A stretch of DNA of 64,000 bases, taken from Clostridia bacterium. GTDB taxonomy: Bacteria > Bacillota > Clostridia > Lachnospirales > Anaerotignaceae. The DNA is taken from contig RZZU01000014.1 of assembly GCA_009929735.1 (NCBI GenBank), positions 1 through 64,000 on the forward strand. Direction: 5' to 3'. Positions 18,552-25,734 of the stretch are shown here, in pieces. The first letter of the stretch is position 1. Every line of letters starts with the position of its first letter. The position numbers and the translations under genes were made by a program. The notes under the pieces are model-generated. The model saw nothing but the letters and a program-made list of their open reading frames with translations. It searched no databases and had not been told where the DNA came from.

Positions 18552-19613
18552 TTATTTCAGGCTTTTTTCCACTGTTATAATTCCTGCATAATCAGGCCCA
18601 ATCATTCCAGCCTCACCAACAAACACGCCCAGCTTATTCTTACCTGCCATAAAAAAGCTCAAGGGTAGTATTGGGCTTTCGTCCAGTATTTTTTCCGCAT
18701 TTTCAAAGTATTTGGAAGGATTTTTTCTTATTTCTTCCTTCATAATATTTTTCAAATACTCTCGCTCCGTCATATTATTGGGCAATGTCACAAAGTCAGT
18801 TAAAGCCTTTTTTTCACCGGTTTTCAAATCATAGGTAAAGCCCTTTGCATACAAATAATCATGGTCAATGTCCGTTCTGATAAATTGGGTACCGCAAAAC
18901 GAAAAGGTACTGTCATCATAATAAGGTGTTTTAAAGGAAATTCCAAAGTCATGTCGTATAAAACCCTCTCCTAATTCCTCGGCTTCCTTTGTTACCGTTT
19001 CCTTATTCTCTGATAAATAAGCCTCCAAGCTACCTTTAGCCCAAGTGGATATTTTCTCATTGATGGCATTCGCCTTTTCCCCTAAAACGGATGGGTTTAA
19101 CTGGGGATATTTTACAGTCCCACGAATCAGCACTTCACCATCCGCTGACTTTAAATCTTTTTTATATGTAATCGTAGAATAGCCATCATGCTTTTCTTCT
19201 ATGGCAATGGAAATTGCTTTGTTCTGAGCATCCCAAGACAGCCTCCCGTTAAAATAACCCACCACTTCCCTTAAGGGAATCATCACTGAACCATCAATCC
19301 TTTGCATAGGTACTTCCATATAAGACCGCCCTCCTGCATAAGTTTTTTTCCCAATCCAAAACTTAGCCTCCAGATCATCCTTCTTCAGAAAAGCGGATTG
19401 CTCCTCTTCATTCCAAACAACCTCAATGCCCATGGCCTCTAATGTGCCCTTAAGTGGAACCAAAGTTTGTCCATCCACAATCACAGGCTGTTGTCCTTGA
19501 AATACAACCTCACAATTATTTACATACACCTTAATATTTTCTGCGGCAAAAGCCGGAATCGTAGAAACCCCCATCATCACAGCACAAGCAAACGCCAATA
19601 TTTTTTTCTTCAT
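18552..19613 (-). CDS. Secreted protein with copper-amine-oxidase-N-like domain and DUF4163/DUF3298-like domain
   Basis: A signal peptide (residues 1-23, ending PAFA) is followed by a copper amine oxidase N-terminal-like domain (about 28-135: YVNNCEVVF...VPLKGTLEAMGIEVVWNEEE...MIPLREVVGYFN). This domain is common in Clostridia cell-surface proteins and does not imply copper or amine oxidation. The second half (about 140-353) resembles the DUF4163-DUF3298 pair seen in PdaC and the RsiV anti-sigma factor, with the late FVTLPNNMTEREYLKNIM stretch. A surface or peptidoglycan-binding sensor-like role is possible; the function is unknown. A GCCTGA/TCAGGC hairpin overlaps the stop codon. Confidence 0.8.
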   Translation of the reverse strand: MKKKILAFACAVMMGVSTIPAFAAENIKVYVNNCEVVFQGQQPVIVDGQTLVPLKGTLEAMGIEVVWNEEEQSAFLKKDDLEAKFWIGKKTYAGGRSYMEVPMQRIDGSVMIPLREVVGYFNGRLSWDAQNKAISIAIEEKHDGYSTITYKKDLKSADGEVLIRGTVKYPQLNPSVLGEKANAINEKISTWAKGSLEAYLSENKETVTKEAEELGEGFIRHDFGISFKTPYYDDSTFSFCGTQFIRTDIDHDYLYAKGFTYDLKTGEKKALTDFVTLPNNMTEREYLKNIMKEEIRKNPSKYFENAEKILDESPILPLSFFMAGKNKLGVFVGEAGMIGPDYAGIITVEKSLK

Positions 19614-19759
19614 TCCAAATCCTCCCTAAACATTTTAAATCACCTTTATCATAAGTATACAGAAAATTTATTTTTATTCTATTAGGAAAGACCGACGAAT
19701 TTCTTACACTTTTTAAATTTGTTGAAAAATATAATAATACAAAATTCTGCCTATTAAAA

Positions 19760-19818
19760 AACACCGAAAGTCTTAACTGATAAAAAATTTTATACCAGTA
19801 TATTCCAACTTTCAGTGT
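19760..19818 (-). terminator. Putative terminator of the trk-kdp cluster
   Basis: AAAACACTGAAAGT pairs with ACTTTCGGTGTTTT on the minus strand across a ~33-base AT-rich loop, directly after the kdpE stop at 19823. The large loop makes it weaker than the other terminators here. Confidence 0.55.
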
Positions 19819-19822
19819 TTTC

Positions 19823-20524
19823 TTACTCTTCAATGCGCAGCATTCTGTATCCTACCCCTACATGGGTCTGAATATATTTAGGCTGGGCCGGATTTTTTTC
19901 AATTTTTTTGCGTAAAGTCGCCATAAACACCCGTAATGAGGCAACATCATTATCCCATGTACTTCCCCAAATTTCCTTTGTAATGTACGTATGCGTCAGC
20001 ACTTTACCCACGTTTTTAGAAAGCAGGCATAAAAGCTTATATTCAATGGGCGTTAGATGCAGCTCTTCTTCTGCAAAATATGCACAGCCGGATACATAAT
20101 CCACCCGCAAATCCCCATTCATAAACTCCATTTCTTCCCTGCCGACCCTTTGGGTATAGCTTAGCCTTCTTAGCGTAACCCTTAAGCGAGCCAACAGCTC
20201 TTCTACAGAAAAGGGCTTCGTCAAATAATCATCTGCCCCTGCATCCAATGCTTCGATTTTATCACGATCCTCCGCCCTTGCACTAATGACAATAATGGGT
20301 AAATTTGACCAGGAACGTATTTTTTTAATAATCTCTACCCCATCCATATCAGGCAACCCCAAATCCAGCAGAACAATATCGGGATTTTGAGAAACAGCTT
20401 CCAATAATGCCTCAGCCCCCGTCGCCGCTGTATGATATTTGTAGTCCTGTGTTTCCAGTGTGGTGGAAATCAGATTGCGCACTGCGCTGTCATCTTCAAC
20501 AATCAAAATAAAGGGCTTATTCAT
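19823..20524 (-). CDS. kdpE: OmpR-family response regulator, KdpE-like
   Basis: A receiver domain (acidic pair in ILIVEDDSAVRN, phospho-acceptor Asp in DIVLLDLGLPDMDG, and the Lys in DDYLTKPFS) precedes an OmpR/PhoB winged helix (about residues 130-230, with LTPIEYKLLCLL and the recognition part DNDVASLRVFMATLRKKI). It is closest by eye to KdpE. The frame is open upstream, but the ATG at 20524 gives the canonical start and overlaps the end of the kinase gene by eight bases, so translation is coupled. With no kdpFABC nearby, its likely targets are the trkH-trkA genes just upstream in the same cluster (inference). Confidence 0.9.
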   Translation of the reverse strand: MNKPFILIVEDDSAVRNLISTTLETQDYKYHTAATGAEALLEAVSQNPDIVLLDLGLPDMDGVEIIKKIRSWSNLPIIVISARAEDRDKIEALDAGADDYLTKPFSVEELLARLRVTLRRLSYTQRVGREEMEFMNGDLRVDYVSGCAYFAEEELHLTPIEYKLLCLLSKNVGKVLTHTYITKEIWGSTWDNDVASLRVFMATLRKKIEKNPAQPKYIQTHVGVGYRMLRIEE

Positions 20525-22052
20525 GTAAAGGCACCTCCTCGACCTGTAATGTAAAGGTAAAAATTGCTCCATGGGGAATGTTATCGGTCACCGCAATCGT
20601 CCCTTCATGGGCAAGGATAATGCTCTTACAAAGAGGCAGACCCAAACCCAAACCCCTACGAGTGTCAGAAATGGGATGGCCTGCTGTATAAAACATTTCA
20701 AAAAGGCTTTCCTTTAAATGATCCGGAATACCCTCTCCATTGTCCCTCACAGAAACTTCTATTTTTTTCCCCGCCCGCTTCATGCTGATTTTAATTTCCG
20801 AACCGGGCTTTGTATACTCTATCGCATTATTTACCAAATTTATGATTACCTGTATAATCAAACGAGCGTCCATTTTGGCAAGAAGCATTTCTTCGTTTTC
20901 TTCAACAGAAATTATATGCTCTATTTTTTTGCGGTCAATATGACGCATCGCCTCGGTAATTACCTCCTCCATCAGCTCCGCCTGCAAATACAGGCGCATT
21001 GTCCCATTTTCAATTCGGGTTACCGATAATAGGTTTTCAACCAAATTAATCAGCCACATGGAATCATCGTAAATATCCAGATACAGATTTTTCCTACGCT
21101 GTGCATCAAGCGCCTCTCCATTGTTTAAAAGCACCGCAGCATTTCCCGAAATACAGGTTAGCGGCGTTCTTAGGTCATGGGAAATCCCCCTAAGAAGGTT
21201 CGCACGCAGCTGCTCGTTTTTTGCCTGTGCTGCAGCCTCCTCCCTTTTTCGGCTCATAAGTTCCTTTTCCAACGCCAAAGCGCACTCCCCCAGAATGGAC
21301 AGCAGCAAGTTGGTATCAAATGCTTCTAAAGGTCTTCCTTGAATCGAAATGCCATATACGGCAAAAACCGTTCCTTTACTTCTTACAGCTAAATATCTGC
21401 ACAGGGTATCCCCAAATTGTGCCGTCCCTGCACCTGCCTGTTGATTATTAGCATAAACCCATTGTGCCGCCGCTTTTTCCTTTTGTGTGAGGTATATAAA
21501 ATCATCCTTATCCTTACATTCTAAGAATAAATCCCCCTCCAACAGCTGATTGTTGTCCTTTGTGCGATAGCATACCACCGTCCGCTCTAGCAATTTAACC
21601 AATTGCTTTGCCGTTTCATCTAAGATGCCATCCACATTTTCCGCCTGCTGCAAAAGCTGATTCGTTTCCAGAAGGATTTTTGTTCTGAAAGCCATTGCCG
21701 CCGATTGCTCCGCCTGCATCTTTATTTTTACAGCAAGGCTGCCCGAAAATATGGCAACAACAAACATAATTAAGAAGGTTATCGTATCCCCTGTATCATA
21801 GGAGGAGAAGGTAAAAACAGGTTCAGTGAAAAAAAAATTGAAGGTCAACACACTAATGATGGTGGAAATAACGGTATACACACGATTTGACGTTAAAACC
21901 GCCGTAAGCAGCACGCCAAGGATATAAACCATAATAATATTTGATGCCTCCAAACCTACCGAATGAAAAAAACCACCTAATAAAGTGGTAAGGACAATGA
22001 CCAATATTGTCCTTAAAATATCCTGTCCCTTCACTTTTCCTGTTTTACCCAT
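20517..22052 (-). CDS. kdpD: Sensor histidine kinase, KdpD-like without the N-terminal KdpD domain
   Basis: Four membrane segments of the DUF4118 type (about residues 10-110) are followed by a GAF-like region and a complete kinase core. The core shows the H-box RGISHDLRTPLTCISG, the N-box VNNAIEYTKPG, DNGEGIP, and RRGLGLGLPLCKSI. At ~511 residues it lacks the ~370-residue cytoplasmic N-terminal KdpD and Usp domains of E. coli KdpD that bind ATP and c-di-AMP. I chose the ATG at 22052 because a GGGG-type site precedes it and the protein then starts MGKTGKVKGQ; 25 extra codons are possible. It is translationally coupled to kdpE and follows trkA. Confidence 0.88.
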   Translation of the reverse strand: MGKTGKVKGQDILRTILVIVLTTLLGGFFHSVGLEASNIIMVYILGVLLTAVLTSNRVYTVISTIISVLTFNFFFTEPVFTFSSYDTGDTITFLIMFVVAIFSGSLAVKIKMQAEQSAAMAFRTKILLETNQLLQQAENVDGILDETAKQLVKLLERTVVCYRTKDNNQLLEGDLFLECKDKDDFIYLTQKEKAAAQWVYANNQQAGAGTAQFGDTLCRYLAVRSKGTVFAVYGISIQGRPLEAFDTNLLLSILGECALALEKELMSRKREEAAAQAKNEQLRANLLRGISHDLRTPLTCISGNAAVLLNNGEALDAQRRKNLYLDIYDDSMWLINLVENLLSVTRIENGTMRLYLQAELMEEVITEAMRHIDRKKIEHIISVEENEEMLLAKMDARLIIQVIINLVNNAIEYTKPGSEIKISMKRAGKKIEVSVRDNGEGIPDHLKESLFEMFYTAGHPISDTRRGLGLGLPLCKSIILAHEGTIAVTDNIPHGAIFTFTLQVEEVPLHE

Positions 22053-22188
22053 CGGCAATTCCCCTTTGCACTTGTGAATACTCGGTATGATTAAAAATTC
22101 CTTCATGCTTGCGCAAAACGGTTTCACTTAAAAACTCTTGGCATTCCAATTGTTTTCTCTATCAAAAATATGTTCCTATGGAACGAAC

Positions 22189-22833
22189 CTATTTTAATAA
22201 TTCCCGTGCCGCATCTTTGCCCCCAAAGACAATTAGCGTTTCATCTGAAGTAAAAATATGCTCGGGCTGGGGTAAAGGCGTAATTTTTCCATTTTTTTTG
22301 GTTGCCAAAATACTAATGTGGTACCTTGTACGAACCGATTTTTCCAAAATTGTTTTCCCATACCAGCTTTCGGGGATTTTCATTTCATATATTGCCGCTT
22401 CGGGTGTTAATTCAATATAATCAAACAGATTTTTAGAGCCATATTTTATGGCAAGTCGTTCTGCCATTTCACGTTCGGCATAAACAACATGATCTGCACC
22501 ATTACGAAGTAGAAGCTTACGGTGCACATCACGGCTGGCACGAGCCAAGATAAACTTTGCTCCCAAATCCTTGAATAAAACCGTAATTTCCAACGAGGTT
22601 TGAAAATCATCTCCAATGGCGATTACACAAAGGTCAAAATTACTTACGCCTAAGGAATGTGCAAAAACCTCATTCGCCGCATCACCAATTTGAATATTTG
22701 GCACGATATTAATTGCATTATCCGCCCTTTCCTCGCTTCTTTCAACCGCCAAAACAGAATTCCCCTGTTCTACCAGCTTATGCGCCATATGTCTGCCAAA
22801 TCTTCCAAGCCCAACAATCAATATTGATTTCAT
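22189..22833 (-). CDS. trkA: Potassium channel regulatory subunit TrkA/KtrA
   Basis: This cytoplasmic RCK protein gates the TrkH/KtrB channel. The N-terminal Rossmann domain shows IVGLGRFGRHMA (GxGxxG, nucleotide binding) and the acidic residue at the end of beta-2 (AVERSEE). A C-terminal RCK_C domain follows from about residue 140 (ELTPEAAIYEMKIPESW). At 214 residues it has one RCK unit, like KtrA and unlike the double-length E. coli TrkA. The ATG at 22833 follows a perfect AAGGAGG; the nine upstream codons overlap the trkH stop. It lies 23 bases behind trkH and ahead of kdpD, implying one transcript. Confidence 0.93.
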   Translation of the reverse strand: MKSILIVGLGRFGRHMAHKLVEQGNSVLAVERSEERADNAINIVPNIQIGDAANEVFAHSLGVSNFDLCVIAIGDDFQTSLEITVLFKDLGAKFILARASRDVHRKLLLRNGADHVVYAEREMAERLAIKYGSKNLFDYIELTPEAAIYEMKIPESWYGKTILEKSVRTRYHISILATKKNGKITPLPQPEHIFTSDETLIVFGGKDAARELLK

Positions 22834-22856
22834 TTTACTGCCTTCCTCCTTAACAA

Positions 22857-24197
22857 TCAACCTATTTGAATTTTTTCCAACGGCAGAGTAGATACCACGG
22901 GATTTTTTCGGGATGAGAATGCTAAAAGCATTGTCAACGAACCCGCTCTACCAATAATCATCAAAATGGTCAATATCACCAAAGATACACTCCCCAAACT
23001 TGTTGTAATCCCCGTTGATAAGCCAACGGTAGCAATTGCCGAAACACTCTCAAATAAAGTAGCCAGCAACGGCAGTCCCTCTATTCTGGATATAACCATC
23101 GCAGCAAAGCAAACCCAAAAAAGATATATCATAAATACACAAGATGCCAATCTAGTAATTCCTTCTTCCATCCTTCTGCCAAAAACCTCAATGGATTTCC
23201 GATGCCAAAAGGTCATAAGAACACTTAAAGCAAGCACCGCAAACGTTGTTGTTTTGATACCACCGGCTGTTGAACCAGGAGAACCCCCAATCATCATAAG
23301 GCAAATGATCAAAAACTGACTTGTCTGTGTCAAAGAACCAATGTCAACGGTATTGAACCCAGCGGTTCTTGCACTGACAGACTGAAAAATCGATGCTGTG
23401 AGCTGCTCCGTCAAGGTAAGCTTTTGAAATTCTGCGCCGCCCCTTTCACTGATAAATAATACCAAAGCACCGCCAATAATCAAAATACCGCTTAAAAAAA
23501 CAACCAGCTTGGTATGCAGGTGCATACGTGAAAAGCGAAATTTGGTTTCTAATAAATTTTGCCAAACAAAAAAACCCAGTCCGCCGATAATAATTAAAAG
23601 CATAATTACCAGATTGACATATACATTCCCCACCTGTGCGGTATAAGAAATAAATTCTATTTGCTCTCCCATCAGGTCAAAGCCTGCATTGCAAAAAGCG
23701 GATATACTATGAAAAATAGAATACCACAGGCCCTTTCCCATTCCATAAAGCGGAACATAAAAAAAAGAAAGCAAAAAGGCGCCGATTCCTTCTACCAAAA
23801 GAGTGCCCCACAACACAAACTTTGTCATTCGCACAATTCCCCCAAGCTGGGGTGCCGAAATAGAGTTTTGCATTAAGGAACGAGAGATATACCCGATTTT
23901 CTTCTTCGTAAGGGAAATCGCAGCAATACAAAATGTCATAAACCCAATTCCACCGATTTGAATTAAGCAAAGTATAATTATCTGCCCCGCAAAAGACCAA
24001 TGGGTGTATGTATTAACCACAACCAATCCCGTTACACACGTTGCAGAGGTCGCCGTAAAAAAAGCTGTCAGAAAGTCGGTCACTTGTCCCTCCTCACTGG
24101 CATATGGCAAAAGCAGCAATAATGTCCCCAGCAAAATAATAAAACAATATCCAAAAAGGATAATTTTCATGGGTGATAAATCCAACAAATTTTTCAT
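22857..24197 (-). CDS. trkH: Potassium uptake protein TrkH/KtrB-type
   Basis: This is the membrane subunit of a K+ (possibly Na+-coupled) uptake system. Four M1-P-M2 repeats are recognisable from their pore glycines: TSATCVTGLVV, SAFCNAGFDL, SARTAGFNTVD and SVSAIATVGLSTG. At about 446 residues it matches KtrB. The frame opens 19 codons earlier, but the ATG at 24197 has AAAGGA seven bases upstream and gives the usual N-terminus. It is the first gene of trkH-trkA-kdpD-kdpE. A tandem 11-bp repeat ~100 bases upstream is a candidate KdpE site. In Enterococcus hirae a similar transporter (NtpJ) closes the V-ATPase operon; here it sits separately. Confidence 0.93.
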   Translation of the reverse strand: MKNLLDLSPMKIILFGYCFIILLGTLLLLLPYASEEGQVTDFLTAFFTATSATCVTGLVVVNTYTHWSFAGQIIILCLIQIGGIGFMTFCIAAISLTKKKIGYISRSLMQNSISAPQLGGIVRMTKFVLWGTLLVEGIGAFLLSFFYVPLYGMGKGLWYSIFHSISAFCNAGFDLMGEQIEFISYTAQVGNVYVNLVIMLLIIIGGLGFFVWQNLLETKFRFSRMHLHTKLVVFLSGILIIGGALVLFISERGGAEFQKLTLTEQLTASIFQSVSARTAGFNTVDIGSLTQTSQFLIICLMMIGGSPGSTAGGIKTTTFAVLALSVLMTFWHRKSIEVFGRRMEEGITRLASCVFMIYLFWVCFAAMVISRIEGLPLLATLFESVSAIATVGLSTGITTSLGSVSLVILTILMIIGRAGSLTMLLAFSSRKNPVVSTLPLEKIQIG

Positions 24198-24298
24198 GAA
24201 CCTGTCCTTTATTTGAAACCCCTCCCTTAAAAAAATATAATATATTCCTTTCATAGCATACGCTAAGTGCAGTTAAAACGGAATTAAAATATTTTCTG

Positions 24299-24320
24299 TT
24301 GTATTAAGATTGTATTAAGA
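24299..24320. repeat. Perfect tandem 11-bp repeat upstream of trkH
   Basis: TTGTATTAAGA occurs twice, head to tail, at 24299-24309 and 24310-24320. It lies upstream of a possible minus-strand -10 (TATGCT, complement of 24255-24260) that has no recognisable -35. Eleven-base spacing is what OmpR-family regulators such as PhoB, PhoP and KdpE bind, one monomer per repeat. It is also close to the divergent hydrolase gene at 24439. Confidence 0.6.
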
Positions 24321-24438
24321 TAGCTTTATTCTCCCCGTTTTTCCTTAAGAATATTAACCTTATTCTACGGATGCAAAATTTTTCAATCTGTGCTATGCTT
24401 TTTTTAAAATAATATTTTAAAGAATAAGGGGTGCTTCC

Positions 24439-25377
24439 ATGCAAAAAGAGGAATTTTTTATGCCTTCCACAGATAAAAAACATAAGCTGCACGTTATTTC
24501 ATGGCAGGGTGACGGCCCCGTGGCTGGGGCATTGCAAATTGTCCATGGCATGGTTGAATTTATTGATCGATATCACGAATTTGCTGCTTTCCTTTGCCAA
24601 AATAATATCGCCGTAATTGGTCATGATCACCTTGGGCATGGTTTAAGTGCCCCATCCGATGAAGACTTAGGCTTTTTCCATGAAACCCAAGGGCGCAATC
24701 TTTTAATTCAGGATATGTACCAAATTACAAAGGAGATGAAAAAACGGTTTCCCAATGTTCCTCATTTTATTTTAGGGCACAGCATGGGTTCTTTCTGCAC
24801 AAGAAAATATTTAACCCTTTATGGCAACACGCTCCAAGGCGCAATTCTAATGGGTACAGGCGATTTGCCCGTCATGCTGACAAACATCGGAAAAGCTCTT
24901 GCGGCAATCCTGGAAAAAAAATATGGCAATCACCATCGCAGCGATTTTTTGGCGAAAACAGCCTTTGCCAATTATCTGCGTCATATTGAAAATCCAAAGA
25001 CCAATAAAGACTGGATTAGCAGAGATGAAACCATTGTGTCGGCATATACCGCCCACAAACATTGCTCTTTCCTGTTTACGGTTTCCGCTTATAAGGACTT
25101 ATTTTCCATTATTTCTTACAGCTCTAAAAAAATACGGTTTGATAAAATTCCACGCTCTTTGCCAATCCTATTTGCCTCGGGAGATATGGACCCCGTAGGA
25201 AATTGGGGAAAAGACCCCAAAAAACTCTATGATATGTATATTTCCGAGGGTTTTGAGGATGTCACGCTAAAGCTATACCCCCAAGGCCGTCACGAAATCA
25301 TAAATGAACTTAATCGGCAAGAGGTTTACAGGGATATTGCAGACTGGATTTTGAAGCATATCACCGCATCACCTTGA
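24439..25377 (+). CDS. Alpha/beta hydrolase, monoacylglycerol-lipase-like
   Basis: This ~312-residue cytoplasmic serine hydrolase is of the lysophospholipase / monoacylglycerol lipase type. The oxyanion region is LQIVHGMVEFIDRY, followed by HDHLGHGLS. The nucleophile elbow is GHSMGS (Ser near residue 116), the acid is probably in ASGDMDPVG, and the late His is in YPQGRHEIINE. This gives an intact Ser-Asp-His triad. It probably releases fatty acids from monoacylglycerols or lysolipids; the substrate is not proven. The ribosome binding site (AAGGGG) is weak. It is divergent from trkH, with 240 bases between, and has no operon partner. Confidence 0.85.
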   Translation: MQKEEFFMPSTDKKHKLHVISWQGDGPVAGALQIVHGMVEFIDRYHEFAAFLCQNNIAVIGHDHLGHGLSAPSDEDLGFFHETQGRNLLIQDMYQITKEMKKRFPNVPHFILGHSMGSFCTRKYLTLYGNTLQGAILMGTGDLPVMLTNIGKALAAILEKKYGNHHRSDFLAKTAFANYLRHIENPKTNKDWISRDETIVSAYTAHKHCSFLFTVSAYKDLFSIISYSSKKIRFDKIPRSLPILFASGDMDPVGNWGKDPKKLYDMYISEGFEDVTLKLYPQGRHEIINELNRQEVYRDIADWILKHITASP

Positions 25378-25572
25378 TTGCACAAACAAATAAAAAATAA
25401 TTTTGCATCCTTTCGCCACATTTATTTTTTATGACAATAATACCTTAAAAAATATTTTTTGTAAATTCTTTTGTAAATTGTACCTTTTAAACAAAATGGA
25501 CTAGACCATATATCATACAGAGCCTAGTCCAAAAATATTTTTTATAAAGCTGTCGGGCAGTTGCGTCTTGGA
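25378..25572. other. Non-coding spacer with hairpin
   Basis: It is AT-rich. A stem TGGACTAG.../...CTAGTCCA spans about 25498-25532 and is followed by an A/T-rich tail. It may terminate the hydrolase transcript. No gene is seen. Confidence 0.45.
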
Positions 25573-25702
25573 GCATACAAGTCCTCTGGGCTCTTGACGC
25601 TCTCCCCACACCTGCAAGCCTTTGATCCGGCTTGACCAAAACTTTTTTGAAAGCTGTTGGTGCGGCTATACCTCACGGCCTTGCTTTCTATTTTACACTT
25701 CA
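25573..25702. repeat. Intergenic repeat, copy A
   Basis: Over ~110 bases it matches the element at 42059-42180 in order: ATACAA.T.CTC.GG, CTCT.CCCC.CAC, GCAAGCCT/GAAAGCCT, GGCTTGACC/GGTTTGACC, TTTTTTGAAAG, GGTGCGGGCTA-like, and CTTGCTTTCTATTTT. Differences are scattered substitutions and small indels. It lies just beyond the stop of the BlaR1-like gene. Confidence 0.6.
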
Positions 25703-25734
25703 CTCATATAATCATCCAAAGGCCGAATGGCGTC

